The notes under the pieces were generated by a model. The model did not search any database and had not been told where the DNA came from. It saw nothing but the letters and a program-made list of their open reading frames with translations. Positions 8,479-17,632 of a DNA stretch of 64,000 nucleotides are shown here, piece after piece. How positions within the stretch are numbered: the first letter of the stretch is position 1; every line of letters starts with the position of its first letter. Where the stretch lies: the NCBI RefSeq assembly GCF_004792295.1, contig NZ_SRRY01000001.1:816501-880500 (forward strand). Direction: 5' to 3'. The translations under genes were made by a program, and so were the position numbers. Origin of the DNA: Pseudoalteromonas sp. MEBiC 03607. GTDB lineage: Bacteria > Pseudomonadota > Gammaproteobacteria > Enterobacterales > Alteromonadaceae.

Positions 8479-9978
8479 TCAAGGCTTTTTCAATGAGCTC
8501 TCAATACCAGATAACATTACTTCGCTGGCTGATGCTTGCGGCTCGGGCTGCATTATTTGTGGCAAGTGCAAAGTGAGTATGGTGCCGGGTTTAATTATGC
8601 TGGTGGCGGTTAGTTTATTCCACTTTGCAACATCTTTGTGAGGAACATCGTAAAGCTGACTGATACTCCAAATAGAGTCCCCAGGTTTTACTTGGTAATT
8701 AACTGCAATAGTTGATACCACATCTTCTTGTTGCTCTAAGTAAGGACTAATATCGTAATCGACGATGAGTGATTTTGGCATGGTGTGAGGCTTTGTTAAA
8801 CTCAACTGCTCGCCAATTTTAATTAAGTTCGAAGACTTGTTATTCATCTTTTTTAAATCAGCTACTTGCATACCAAAGCGGGTGGCGATGCTGTATAACG
8901 TATCACCTTTTTGTACCGTGTACTCTCCAGCAAAATTATTTCTAAATAGCTTACTTTGCAACAAGGTTTGTTGCTCGACAGGCAGGAGTAAGGTATGGGG
9001 GCCATTTGGAGAGCTTTGGTTTTTTAAATAACCAGGGTTCAATTTGTGTAGCTGTTTACGCCCCACCCCTGACAAACTAGCAATAACTGAAAAATCGAAC
9101 TGCTGGCCGATATTAAACTCAGTAGTCAGTGCTTTATTTGCGAGCCTTGGGCGCTTAAGGCCGAGTTCAGGATGTTTTAGTAAATAACTCAGTGCCATTA
9201 ACTTTGGGATATAGTCGGCAGTTTCTTGAGGCAATGAAAGAGACCAATAATCTGTTTTTTTACCCAAGCGTTTGTTTTTTGCTATGGCTTTTTTTACTCT
9301 GCCTTCGCCACTATTGTAAGCTGCTAAAGCATGCAGCCAGTTACCATCAAACCGTTTATGTAAGTAACGTAGATAGGCCAATGCAGCATCAGTTGAGGCT
9401 AATACATCTTGACGACCGTCATACCATTGATCGCTTTGTATGCCAAAGTGATAGGCGGTTGCTCCAACTAATTGCCACACCCCTACGGCATGTTCTGATG
9501 AGCGAATTGTAGGCCTGAAGTCACTTTCTACAAAAGGTAATAATGCCAACTCCATTGGTAACTTTTGTTGCTCTACACGGCGGACAATATGATACAGATA
9601 GGGTGCAGCACGTTTGTTTACTTTCAGTAAGTAATTAGGTTGTGCTAAATACCATTTAAGACGAGCGGTGGTATGTGCATTGGTTTGGAAAACAAGGCTT
9701 AAATTATTCGCAATGTGTTGCCATAACTCTTCGGCACGTGCAGTTGGTAATGGAGTATTATTTACTGGCACAGGCTCTTTTGGTGACACCTTTATTTGGG
9801 GCGTCGCCACGATAAACTCGTTTACTTCGAGTTGGGGGGCTAAGTCAGGTTCATAGTGGCTGAAGATAGCTGGCCGCTCTGAGTGTTCCTGAGCAGTGTC
9901 TTGCTGAGTAAGTTGGCATCCTTGTAAGCCAATAATAAAGCTCAGCAAAAGTATGTATTTCAATTTTATACGAGCCAT
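8479..9978 (-). CDS. mltD: Membrane-bound lytic murein transglycosylase D
   Basis: 499 aa. Lipoprotein signal (MARIKLKYILLLSFIIGLQGC, Cys21). The transglycosylase SLT domain spans about 120-255 with the catalytic Glu in LLPFVESDF and the motifs GVWQLV and AAYNSGEGRV. Two LysM peptidoglycan-binding repeats follow near 355-398 (YTVQKGDTLYSIA) and 430-473 (YQVKPGDSIWSIS). The enzyme cleaves glycan strands to 1,6-anhydromuropeptides at the outer membrane inner face. It lies 28 bp downstream of the metallo-beta-lactamase-fold gene on the same strand, an arrangement recalling the common mltD-gloB pairing, though that neighbour is exported and is not GloB. Confidence 0.95.
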   Translation of the reverse strand: MARIKLKYILLLSFIIGLQGCQLTQQDTAQEHSERPAIFSHYEPDLAPQLEVNEFIVATPQIKVSPKEPVPVNNTPLPTARAEELWQHIANNLSLVFQTNAHTTARLKWYLAQPNYLLKVNKRAAPYLYHIVRRVEQQKLPMELALLPFVESDFRPTIRSSEHAVGVWQLVGATAYHFGIQSDQWYDGRQDVLASTDAALAYLRYLHKRFDGNWLHALAAYNSGEGRVKKAIAKNKRLGKKTDYWSLSLPQETADYIPKLMALSYLLKHPELGLKRPRLANKALTTEFNIGQQFDFSVIASLSGVGRKQLHKLNPGYLKNQSSPNGPHTLLLPVEQQTLLQSKLFRNNFAGEYTVQKGDTLYSIATRFGMQVADLKKMNNKSSNLIKIGEQLSLTKPHTMPKSLIVDYDISPYLEQQEDVVSTIAVNYQVKPGDSIWSISQLYDVPHKDVAKWNKLTATSIIKPGTILTLHLPQIMQPEPQASASEVMLSGIESSLKKP

Positions 9979-10006
9979 ATAATAAAATCCTTTTATTATT
10001 TTAGCG

Positions 10007-10993
10007 CTATTTTGACAATTTGGCCTTCTTAAGTCCAGCTTCTAGAAACATAGTGAATGCCCGATTACCAATTTCATCAAGCTGATATTGCTGTTTGATC
10101 TGTTCAGGAAAAAGCTCAATTAACTCCTCAACCGATTTATCTGGCTGCGCTTTTGTAAGGGTAATAATTGCGTTTAAAAATGCGATTGGTTTAGCTAGTT
10201 CAGCTGTATTTAGCTGTTCGCCATGGCCGGGTAAAATAGTCACGAGCTCAGTGTTATTGTGAATTTTTTTGAGCGTTGCTAGCCAGTTTTCTAATTCGCC
10301 ATGACCAGGGTAGGGCAAGCTATCAACGATATCTGCGCCAACTAACACTCTGCCATGATCAGCGGTAATGGTTAAGTCACCTTGAGTGTGAGCCCGATAA
10401 GGCGTTAATGTAATAGGGTAGTGACCTAATTCAAGACTAGTCTGCTTTGATACGCTTATCGCAGGTGGGTTTAAACTAAGCTCTCGCCAGCGAAATAAAC
10501 GTTGTTTAGCAAGGGTTAATTTGTCGCGCCAAATAGTTTGCTGATCTTCAGGCTGATTCGCCAAGCGTTGGTAGCTAAGCTCAATACTTTTTTCATAACC
10601 ATCTAGTTTATCTTTTAATGCTTGTTGCATTGCTGCAAATTCACTAGCCACTTGCTGATGTACAATTAGTTTGGCATCAGGAAATTCAGCTTGTAATACG
10701 GCTAACCCTAACAAGTGGTCATCGTGAAAATGACTCGCCACTAGATAACATAAGGGGGTTTTTAAACGTTGTTTTAATTGCTTGGCAAGGCTTTCAACTT
10801 CTGCAAAGTTACCGCTTGCATCTACCATCAAAGCACACTTTTTTCCTTCAATGAGTACTTGGTTTGAATCATAAAAGCGTAACTTACTTTGTTGTTTTAA
10901 AAATTGAATTTCAGGCGTGATTGTATGCCAGCTAACATTTGCTTGTGCGTTTAACCCAGTAAATAAAAAAAGTAATGCAGCAGCAATTCGCAT
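10007..10993 (-). CDS. Exported metallo-beta-lactamase-fold hydrolase
   Basis: 328 aa. A signal peptide (MRIAAALLFLFTGLNAQA) is followed by an MBL fold: HFHDDH at about 103-108, later HTQGD, GADIVDS and LPGHGE motifs giving the remaining zinc ligands. A helical insert (about 130-190) separates the two halves. This pattern is shared by subclass B1-like beta-lactamases and by many non-lactamase MBL enzymes, so resistance should not be assumed. Periplasmic location next to mltD fits an envelope substrate, which is an inference. Confidence 0.8.
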   Translation of the reverse strand: MRIAAALLFLFTGLNAQANVSWHTITPEIQFLKQQSKLRFYDSNQVLIEGKKCALMVDASGNFAEVESLAKQLKQRLKTPLCYLVASHFHDDHLLGLAVLQAEFPDAKLIVHQQVASEFAAMQQALKDKLDGYEKSIELSYQRLANQPEDQQTIWRDKLTLAKQRLFRWRELSLNPPAISVSKQTSLELGHYPITLTPYRAHTQGDLTITADHGRVLVGADIVDSLPYPGHGELENWLATLKKIHNNTELVTILPGHGEQLNTAELAKPIAFLNAIITLTKAQPDKSVEELIELFPEQIKQQYQLDEIGNRAFTMFLEAGLKKAKLSK

Positions 10994-11035
10994 ATTTATT
11001 TGCTCGAATATGAGTGAATATGATCGATTGTAAAC

Positions 11036-11060
11036 AAAAAAAGCGCTGTGTGCGCTTTTT
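11036..11060 (-). terminator. Rho-independent terminator of the zapA operon
   Basis: On the minus strand an AAAAAGCGC / GCGCTTTTT stem with a 5-nt loop is followed by more T residues. It overlaps the zapA stop codon. Confidence 0.85.
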
Positions 11061-11346
11061 AGGGATCGAGATGTTGGCTGAGTTTATCAATTAAACTGTC
11101 ATGTTGCTGTTCTTGTTTTGCTTGTTGCGATTTCACTTCAAGCAATTCATGACTTAAATGTAATGCAGCCATTAGCAAAGCGTTTTGTTCATTACGAACT
11201 GTTGAGCGTTGTTTCATTTGCTCCACCAAGTCATTTAAATTTTGAGCTGCGGCTATAAGGGCATGCTCTTGCCCTTGTGGGCAAGAGAATTCATGTTCCT
11301 TACCCAGTAGCTCGACAGTGACTCGCTGACTTTGTGGGGAGCTCAT
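11059..11346 (-). CDS. zapA: Cell division protein ZapA
   Basis: 95 aa, normal for ZapA. The N-terminal part (RVTVELLGKEHEFSCP) is the FtsZ-binding beta-strand/helix, followed by NLNDLVEQMKQRS and a long C-terminal coiled coil through which dimers pair. It bundles FtsZ filaments at midcell. Its ATG overlaps the TAA of the upstream TIGR02449 gene (TAATG), indicating coupling. In many gammaproteobacteria the 6S RNA gene follows zapA; here a terminator and an unrelated gene follow instead. Confidence 0.93.
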   Translation of the reverse strand: MSSPQSQRVTVELLGKEHEFSCPQGQEHALIAAAQNLNDLVEQMKQRSTVRNEQNALLMAALHLSHELLEVKSQQAKQEQQHDSLIDKLSQHLDP

Positions 11347-11576
11347 TAGCTAGCCTGTTGAACGCTTTGTAATTTCTCAAGCAGACCGGTAAGTGTACTG
11401 CTAGCATCTTTTTGTTTCTCTTCGTTTTCGAGAACTTCAAGTTGCAGAGTTTCGTTTTCATCTAACAGTTTTGCTGTTTGTTCTTGTAAGCTTTTAACTT
11501 CGCTTTCAAGTTCACTGTTGCGAAGGATTAATTTGTCGATCAGTTGTTCGAGTTGGGAAAGAGTTTCGTTATTCAT
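11346..11576 (-). CDS. TIGR02449-type small coiled-coil protein (ZapB-like)
   Basis: 76 aa from the ATG at 11576 (MNNETLSQLEQLIDKL). Upstream in-frame ATGs at 11588 and 11612 exist but have no better ribosome site and add non-conserved residues. Nearly the whole chain is a leucine-heptad coiled coil with acidic residues, like the family that sits before zapA and resembles ZapB. A divisome role is inferred from the overlap with zapA and from the fold. Confidence 0.8.
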   Translation of the reverse strand: MNNETLSQLEQLIDKLILRNSELESEVKSLQEQTAKLLDENETLQLEVLENEEKQKDASSTLTGLLEKLQSVQQAS

Positions 11577-11806
11577 AAATGCGCTCATAAAACTGTGATT
11601 ATTGTCATGCAAATGTAAAGGAAAGTGCCTTGATATGCCAGCATTTACGGCTGTTTTAGCAGATTTTTATTTATTATTAAGGCGTAATTCAGTGTAATGG
11701 CTTTTTTATTCATTTATGGTTCACTGAAGCGCCACATTTTCTGTTTATCATGTACAATATGACTATTCATTTTTAATGCAGCTTTTGCATCTGGCGACTT
11801 ATAAAT

Positions 11807-12646
11807 ATGCTTAGTTATCGACATTCTTTCCATGCGGGCAATCCTGCCGATGTTTTAAAACACCTTGTTTTAGCTGAAGTACTTAAATACCAAACTATCA
11901 AAGATAAGCCACTCGATTATGTGGATACGCATTCTGGTGCAGGTTTTTTTGAACTGGCTGGTAGTGATGCACAAAAAACACAAGAATATTTAGATGGCAT
12001 CGCCAAGCTTTGGCATCACCGTAGTGAACATGCGGAACTAAATGACTATATTGAGCTTATTAAGTTGTTTAATGAAAATGGTAATTTAGATTTTTACCCA
12101 GGCTCACCAAAAATTGCAGAGCACTTCCTGCGCCGCCAAGATAATGGCTGGTTTTTTGAATTACATCCGCGCGACTTACAGCTTTTGCAAGACAACATGA
12201 AAGGAAAGCGTTCAATTCGCGTGCGTGGCGAAAATGGTTTTCAAGGCTTGGTAGGCTTGTTACCACCAGCCTCTCGGCGTGCGTGTGTATTGATTGACCC
12301 TCCATATGAAATTAAAGATGACTATGACACTGTTGTAAATACGCTTGTCAAAGCACATAAACGTTTCGCAACAGGCACATATATGATTTGGTATCCGGTA
12401 GTTGACCGTGAACGAATCGATAGAATGGAAGCAGGATTAATTGCGTCAGGTATGCGCAATATTCAACTTTTCGAATTAGCAACTGAGGCCGATACCGACG
12501 TTCATGGCATGACAGCATCGGGTATGATAGTGATCAACCCGCCATGGAAATTAAAGCAAACAATGGATGCGGTATTACCAGAACTTGTCTCATTACTGAG
12601 TGATAGCAGTGGTTTTTATCGCAGTGAACAGTTAGTTGAAGAGTAA
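11807..12646 (+). CDS. rlmJ: 23S rRNA (adenine(2030)-N6)-methyltransferase RlmJ
   Basis: 279 aa, full length. The diagnostic opening MLSYRHSFHAGNPADVLKH is followed by the SAM-binding DTHSGAGFF and the catalytic motif IV DPPYE. It methylates A2030 in 23S rRNA using SAM. It is divergent from the zapA pair and ends just before a strong terminator. The start is fixed by the conserved N-terminus. Confidence 0.95.
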   Translation: MLSYRHSFHAGNPADVLKHLVLAEVLKYQTIKDKPLDYVDTHSGAGFFELAGSDAQKTQEYLDGIAKLWHHRSEHAELNDYIELIKLFNENGNLDFYPGSPKIAEHFLRRQDNGWFFELHPRDLQLLQDNMKGKRSIRVRGENGFQGLVGLLPPASRRACVLIDPPYEIKDDYDTVVNTLVKAHKRFATGTYMIWYPVVDRERIDRMEAGLIASGMRNIQLFELATEADTDVHGMTASGMIVINPPWKLKQTMDAVLPELVSLLSDSSGFYRSEQLVEE

Positions 12647-12660
12647 ATTGTTTTCCGTAT

Positions 12661-12692
12661 AAAAAGCCCAACAATCACTGTTGGGCTTTTTT
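12661..12692. terminator. Bidirectional terminator between rlmJ and the META lipoprotein gene
   Basis: A 13-bp perfect stem (AAAAAGCCCAACA / TGTTGGGCTTTTT) with a 5-nt loop and T-runs on both strands; it serves the convergent genes on either side. Confidence 0.9.
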
Positions 12693-12748
12693 ATGCGTTG
12701 CCTAAGTTTATCTTTATAGTTGTTTATATAAAGTTTAGGTTGCTTTAT

Positions 12749-13558
12749 TTAGTTCATATAAGTGGCTGCAAAGGTAGCAACAGGTTCGCTACTGTCATCA
12801 AGCAGTATGAGCTTTTCACCATTTATTGTAAATTGAGCAGTCGCAGCTAAAGCTGCAGACATAGCTGCTTCTATATCCATTTGCGAAATACACATTTTTT
12901 CGGTGCTTGCTAATGGGTTAAAGGTCAGAGTTTGGCCACTGACTTCATAGCTACCAGAGAAATTATTGCAGCCCAAGAAACCATTGGTTGAGCCATCTTC
13001 TTTGAATTGAATAAAAGGCTCTTTGGTTTCGACCGTCACTGCTTCATCATTAATGGTGATAGCTTTCCAGTAAGTGTTTACCAAAGTAACATCTGGTTTT
13101 TTAGCAGATACTTTAGAAACGGTTACCTTATAAACCTCAGCAGTTTCATCTTCGACAAATGGATTGTTATGAGTAGTGCTGATATAAAGCAATTTACCTT
13201 GGTTTTCGATGCGAGCACTTACGCTGTAACGGTGACGATCAACGATTTTACTATCATCATATTCAAGAGCCACAGTGTAAGGTGGTGCACCATTTAGTTC
13301 AATCTCTTGCTCGCTGATTACATCAGCTTTTGCGTCCATTTTTGAAACATCAGCAAGTTGCACCTTTAGTACTGAGCCTGGTGGTAACATGCTGCGATCT
13401 AAGTAAGTAACCTCAGTAGTAAGATTTTTCATTGTAGATTGCTCTGCTTGTTGGGTACTAGAATTGTCCCCACAACCCGTTAATACAACGCTGCTACCTA
13501 ACAGCATAAGACTACAAATAGAGGCGTTTTTTAAAGATGAGAAGGTATCCGAAGCCAT
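12749..13558 (-). CDS. Lipoprotein with YbaY-like and META (HslJ-like) domains
   Basis: 269 aa. The signal ends in lipobox VLTGC (Cys about 29). Residues about 45-150 (TYLDRSMLPPGSVLKVQL, later YTVALEYDD) match the YbaY/YscW-type beta domain, and residues about 160-265 (LVNTYWKA, GFLGCNNFSGSYEV, TEKMC) match the META/HslJ domain. Both domains are common in envelope stress lipoproteins; no enzymatic activity is known. It stands alone on the minus strand between terminator and PhnA-like gene. Confidence 0.82.
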   Translation of the reverse strand: MASDTFSSLKNASICSLMLLGSSVVLTGCGDNSSTQQAEQSTMKNLTTEVTYLDRSMLPPGSVLKVQLADVSKMDAKADVISEQEIELNGAPPYTVALEYDDSKIVDRHRYSVSARIENQGKLLYISTTHNNPFVEDETAEVYKVTVSKVSAKKPDVTLVNTYWKAITINDEAVTVETKEPFIQFKEDGSTNGFLGCNNFSGSYEVSGQTLTFNPLASTEKMCISQMDIEAAMSAALAATAQFTINGEKLILLDDSSEPVATFAATYMN

Positions 13559-13670
13559 GATTATTTTCCTTGCGTTACACTATGTAAATAATTAGAAAAG
13601 CATAAAGTTCGCTGACTTAATCATAGCTTAATTAATTGAAAATGGGCACAAGGCCCATTTATTTCATGTA

Positions 13671-14237
13671 TTATTTTTTCACGTACTTAGTGAGAATAAC
13701 AATACGCTGACCTTCTACGCGTCCTTCGATGTGTTCAGGGTTGCTAGTCAGGCCGATATTTCTAACAGCTGTGCCTCGTTTTGCAACTAGGCTACTGCCT
13801 TTTACGTCAAGATCTTTTATCAGTGTAACGGTGTCACCAGCTTGAAGAACCACACCATTGCTATCGATATGTTTAATGTCATCTTCTTCGGCAAGGGCCA
13901 TTTGCGCCCATTTAAGGGTATCTTCTTCAAGGTAAATCATATCTAGCGCGTCTTGTGCCCAACCATTATCCGCAGCTAAGCGTTTTAACATGCGATAAGC
14001 TACAACTTGCACAGCGGGTGTTTGACTCCACATGCTATCGTTTAGGCAGTGCCAATGGTTTGCTGTTAGCTCTGCGCTATTGTCAATTTGGTCTTTACAG
14101 GTTTGGCACACATAAATGCACTTGTCTGAATGAGCCTCTGTAACAGGGGGGACTTCGTAGACAGATAGGTTATCTGTATTAGTACAAAGTTCACATTGGT
14201 TATTACTGCGTTCGATAAGGGCTTGTTCAATGCTCAT
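13671..14237 (-). CDS. PhnA-like (YjdM-family) zinc-ribbon protein
   Basis: 188 aa. N-terminal zinc-ribbon cysteines CELC and CQTC (about residues 14-48), and a C-terminal PhnA domain with SNGVVLQAGDTVTLIKDLDVKG (about 124-188, SH3-like). Named for alkylphosphonate genes, the family has no proven phosphonate role in most bacteria; one characterised PhnA hydrolyses phosphonoacetate but is a different protein. No phn genes are nearby. GGAG-type ribosome site (AGGAG at 14238-14243 on the coding strand). Confidence 0.8.
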   Translation of the reverse strand: MSIEQALIERSNNQCELCTNTDNLSVYEVPPVTEAHSDKCIYVCQTCKDQIDNSAELTANHWHCLNDSMWSQTPAVQVVAYRMLKRLAADNGWAQDALDMIYLEEDTLKWAQMALAEEDDIKHIDSNGVVLQAGDTVTLIKDLDVKGSSLVAKRGTAVRNIGLTSNPEHIEGRVEGQRIVILTKYVKK

Positions 14238-14317
14238 AGGAGGCTCTTTTAAGTTAACAAGGTAAGAAAAACAGCGCGCAGTATAGCAAAAGTAGGTCCA
14301 AAGCGGAATATCCTTAG

Positions 14318-15082
14318 TTATTGTGGGGGTATGTTTTTCGTATATTTGTTGATGATGGCATCAAGGCGGCCGGATTGTTTTAACTCATCGATAGCCATAT
14401 TTATCTTTGGTAGCAATGCTTGGTGTTCAGCACGTAGGCGAATTTTTAGGTTACCACGCGAGTGTAGCGCGCCAAAGTCGATATCAGCATTAAATTGCTG
14501 AGCCCAATACAGCGCAGGCAGTTTATCTAGAATGACTACCTCAATACGTTTTAGTTTTAGAGCCTCAATAAGTTGCTTTTCAGAACTAAAATCGACCCGT
14601 TTAAAGTGGTTGTCGTCGTAGTAATAATAGCCAAGTATAGTACCAACAGGTTGATTTTTTATGGCCTCAAGCTGTTGCCAATTGGTCACATTACTTTTCA
14701 AACTTACTAGGTACTCTTCAATGGTAAATAAGCTATCTGAATAAATAAATTGTGGGTTTTGCTTTTCGGTTTGGCTTAACCATTCAAGGCTAATTACATC
14801 AAAGTCGATGTGCCCAAGATGAAGATATTTAACGGTACGTTTGGCTGGCAGCTCTACATGTTTTGCTTGTATGTCAGCGAGCTGCATAACTCGCCTGATA
14901 ATTTCAGGCAATATCCCCGGTTCACGTTTATCGTTTGTGTAATATGGAAAATAGTTTCCAGATCCCGTGACATTGTATTTAAGTACGGGTGGTTGTTCCG
15001 CTTGTACAGACCGTGAAAGAAGTAATAAAACTAAGAAAGCCGAGTAAATTAGGGGCAATGGATTATTTGACATCGTTTTCAT
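14318..15082 (-). CDS. Periplasmic solute-binding protein family 3-like protein
   Basis: 254 aa. A signal peptide (about 1-28, ending SVQA) precedes a two-lobe amino-acid-binding-type domain: PYYTNDKREPGILPEIIRRV, then DFDVISLEWLSQTEKQN and a C-terminal helix ending GRLDAIINKYTKN. There is no permease or ATPase beside it. Stand-alone relatives are abundant in marine gammaproteobacteria and often have no known ligand. Another distantly similar exported protein lies at 57586. Confidence 0.75.
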   Translation of the reverse strand: MKTMSNNPLPLIYSAFLVLLLLSRSVQAEQPPVLKYNVTGSGNYFPYYTNDKREPGILPEIIRRVMQLADIQAKHVELPAKRTVKYLHLGHIDFDVISLEWLSQTEKQNPQFIYSDSLFTIEEYLVSLKSNVTNWQQLEAIKNQPVGTILGYYYYDDNHFKRVDFSSEKQLIEALKLKRIEVVILDKLPALYWAQQFNADIDFGALHSRGNLKIRLRAEHQALLPKINMAIDELKQSGRLDAIINKYTKNIPPQ

Positions 15083-15185
15083 GTGCCTAGTGTGGTCGGG
15101 TTTTTATTTTTTAGCAAGGTGTTCAGCTTTCACTATACTAAGAACAGGAGTAAAGTGGGGGGACAGTATCTGAGCGAGATGTATA

Positions 15186-16463
15186 ATGTCAGAATTAAGT
15201 ATGGAAGGTAACAAAAGTCAGAGCATGACGCAGTATATAGCCCGGCAGCCAATATTTAATGCTGACAGAAACCTGTATGCCTATGAGTTATTGTACAGGG
15301 AATCAAATGATAATGTCTTTCCGGTGGGGACCAGTGATGGTCAAGCTACAGGTCGATTGTTTTTCAATGCCTTGATGTTGATGGGTTTAGAGAAGCTTAC
15401 AGGTTTTCAACCAGCATTTATCAACTTATCAACTGACGCTATTTTAGATGACTTTCCAAAGTTGTTGCAGCCAACCAGTGCTGTGATAGAAATTGTCGAG
15501 CGTGCGACAAGTATCCCGCAAATTATTGGTCGAGTTAAACAATTAAAGCAAGATGGTTACCTTTTTGCTTTAGACGACTACGACGGTGATGATAAGTGGC
15601 AAGATGTATTGCCATTAATGGACTTCATAAAAATAGAGGCTGCTGACCCAATCATTAAAACCAATATGACGGTTAAAAAGCTTAAACGCAGCTACCCAAA
15701 AGCAAAAGTTATTGTTGAGAGAGTAGAAAGCTACGAAGATTTTCAACAATTAAAAGCGGCTGGTTGTGATTTATTTCAAGGGTATTTTTTTGCGAAGCCA
15801 GAATTGCTAAGGTTTGGTAATGTGGAGCCTTCAAAAGTGGCTGTTCTAGAGTTACTCAGCTGCACTGCTCAAACGGCTCTAAATTTTGACCAAATCCAGC
15901 AACGTGTAGCCAAAGATATTGCCTTAACAGCTAGAATCTTAAGGCTGGTAAACGCACGAACCAGCAGTACACAACAGACAATTCGCTCAATTTCGCAGGC
16001 GGTTATTTATTTAGGTGAAGATGCAATTAGGCAATTTGTTCGTGTATTAGCACTAAGCGAGTTAGGGAACGATAAACCGCAAGAGTTAACTAAGCTTGGT
16101 TTAACTCGCGCTAAATTTATATCACTGATGCTTGAACCTGCGGGTAAAGAGCTTTCGGAGCAAGGTTATTTAGTGGGTCTTTTGTCTGTATTGGACGCTA
16201 TTTTAGATGTAAAGCTTGATGCGGTTGTTAAAGAGTTCTCGCTTGGAGCAGAACTTACAAGTGCACTGGTTAAGTTTGATGGAATGCAAGGAGCCAGTTT
16301 GCAGCTTGTTATAGCTATGGAAAAAGAACAGTGGCAAACAGCAACCAAGTTACTAAAGATAATTCGTCCAGCAGCGAATATGGATATTGTGTATCGTGCA
16401 ATGTATGACGCTCGTGCTTATGCTGACAATGTGTTTGACACTTTAGCATCGGTTGCAGACTAA
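15186..16463 (+). CDS. EAL-HDOD (YuxH-type) signalling protein
   Basis: 425 aa. Residues about 17-215 form an EAL domain with degenerate signature ELLYR in place of EALLR and LDDYDGDD instead of DDFGTG, so phosphodiesterase activity is doubtful; the tail QGYFFAKP is kept. Residues about 220-410 form an HDOD domain (ARILRLVNARTSSTQQTIRSISQAVIYLG). Such proteins act as regulators in c-di-GMP or other signalling. Internal Met codons leave the exact start open within 14 residues. Confidence 0.87.
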   Translation: MSELSMEGNKSQSMTQYIARQPIFNADRNLYAYELLYRESNDNVFPVGTSDGQATGRLFFNALMLMGLEKLTGFQPAFINLSTDAILDDFPKLLQPTSAVIEIVERATSIPQIIGRVKQLKQDGYLFALDDYDGDDKWQDVLPLMDFIKIEAADPIIKTNMTVKKLKRSYPKAKVIVERVESYEDFQQLKAAGCDLFQGYFFAKPELLRFGNVEPSKVAVLELLSCTAQTALNFDQIQQRVAKDIALTARILRLVNARTSSTQQTIRSISQAVIYLGEDAIRQFVRVLALSELGNDKPQELTKLGLTRAKFISLMLEPAGKELSEQGYLVGLLSVLDAILDVKLDAVVKEFSLGAELTSALVKFDGMQGASLQLVIAMEKEQWQTATKLLKIIRPAANMDIVYRAMYDARAYADNVFDTLASVAD

Positions 16464-16516
16464 TCTCGTTAAGTTAGCTATGATGCCCGCAATGTTTACA
16501 GGTAAGGGTTATCAAT

Positions 16517-17131
16517 ATGCGTGTTTTTTTCCCCATTGTAATGATTATTGCGGCGTTAGCTTTACTTATACCGGGCGTGACGAGGCCAGTTTTAACCTTA
16601 GAAGGTAAAATAGATAAATCGAAGCTTGCCAAAACAGGTATTGAAATGATTGCCGATGAAGGCGATCGCAATACCCGTAGCGTGTTAATGATGGCATCAA
16701 GCATGTTGGGGCTTGATAAGCTTGAAGGTGAAATAGATGCCTATAAAAAAACACGCAGCATTTGGGGCACCGTAAATGAGCTTGCTAATAACAAAAACTA
16801 CCTTGTTGCCGCGCTGGTTGCGGTGTTCTCGATTGTTATTCCCACTTTAAAACTCCTGATGCAATTGCTTTATTGTTTCTTACCGATGAATAGATTTAAG
16901 CATTTACTCGGTCAACTCATACAAGGCTTAAGTAAATGGAGCATGGTTGATGTGTTTGTGATTGCATTAATCGTGTCTTATTTGGCTGGTAACGCCGATG
17001 GACAAATGGGCGAACTGATAAAAATGCATGCCGAGTTAGGCGATGGATTTTGGTATTTTACTGGCTATTGCCTTTTTGCTATTGCTGCTAGCAGTAGCAT
17101 TAAAACAGATAAACCCTTGTCGAGCGCGTAA
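16517..17131 (+). CDS. PqiA-family inner-membrane protein (single-unit)
   Basis: 204 aa with an N-terminal membrane segment, a periplasmic-looking charged loop (about 25-90), and three further hydrophobic segments. The family signature KWSMVDVFVIALIVSYL lies near 140-157. It corresponds to one half of PqiA, the partner of MCE-type intermembrane lipid transport, but no MCE gene (PqiB) follows here. The role is therefore unknown. It is 54 bp downstream of the EAL-HDOD gene, same strand. Confidence 0.78.
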   Translation: MRVFFPIVMIIAALALLIPGVTRPVLTLEGKIDKSKLAKTGIEMIADEGDRNTRSVLMMASSMLGLDKLEGEIDAYKKTRSIWGTVNELANNKNYLVAALVAVFSIVIPTLKLLMQLLYCFLPMNRFKHLLGQLIQGLSKWSMVDVFVIALIVSYLAGNADGQMGELIKMHAELGDGFWYFTGYCLFAIAASSSIKTDKPLSSA

Positions 17132-17174
17132 ATTTCGGGCTACAATTTGGGCAACTAATTTTTAAGGTGTGATG

Positions 17175-17528
17175 ATGACGCGACTTTCAAGCTACTTATT
17201 GATAGCTGTGATGCTGCTCACTTTTGTGGGTCAGTCAGTTGCGTCTGTTGCTATGGTATGTGATATGCCACATGCCAGCATGCAAATGGACCATCATGCT
17301 ACTATGAGCGCTGACAGCGACATGAGTGATATGGACTGTTGCCATGAAGACGTAATGGATACCAGCGATTGTGCGTGTCCGTTCAATGCCTGTACAGCTC
17401 ACTCACTCCTGCCGCTAAATGATTTAGTTGTTAAATCAATTAAGCAATCAGAAAAAGTCACAGTGTTAGGCGCCAGCCAGCTTAGTTTCCGTGTAAGTTC
17501 TTTATATCGTCCACCTATTACTGCTTAA
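17175..17528 (+). CDS. Small exported Met/His/Cys-rich metal-binding protein heading the cus operon
   Basis: 117 aa from ATG 17175, which sits best behind AAGG (7 nt); GTG and ATG codons just upstream are alternatives. A signal peptide ends near SVAS. The mature region is packed with Met, His, Asp and Cys (MPHASMQMDHHATM, MDCCHED, CACPFNAC), typical of soft-metal binding and recalling CopL-like proteins. It stands 93-105 bp before the efflux genes, so Cu/Ag binding or sensing in the periplasm is likely but not shown. Confidence 0.75.
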   Translation: MTRLSSYLLIAVMLLTFVGQSVASVAMVCDMPHASMQMDHHATMSADSDMSDMDCCHEDVMDTSDCACPFNACTAHSLLPLNDLVVKSIKQSEKVTVLGASQLSFRVSSLYRPPITA

Positions 17529-17632
17529 GCAGGATAGGTCTGTCTAAAATTCAGCAAAACGCTGAAATACACCTCATCCTGCAACCAAAATCTATTGTTT
17601 TTTAACCATTTTTAAGATTTTTGGAGCATGTG

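Noticed and set aside
10007..10993. Antibiotic-resistance beta-lactamase
   Set aside because: The MBL motif is shared by many unrelated hydrolases; chromosomal context beside mltD gives no resistance signal.
10994..11058. 6S RNA gene after zapA
   Set aside because: The gap is only 65 bp and is a terminator; no 6S-like fold could fit.
13671..14237. Phosphonate degradation locus
   Set aside because: Only a PhnA-like protein is present; no phn lyase or transport genes are nearby.
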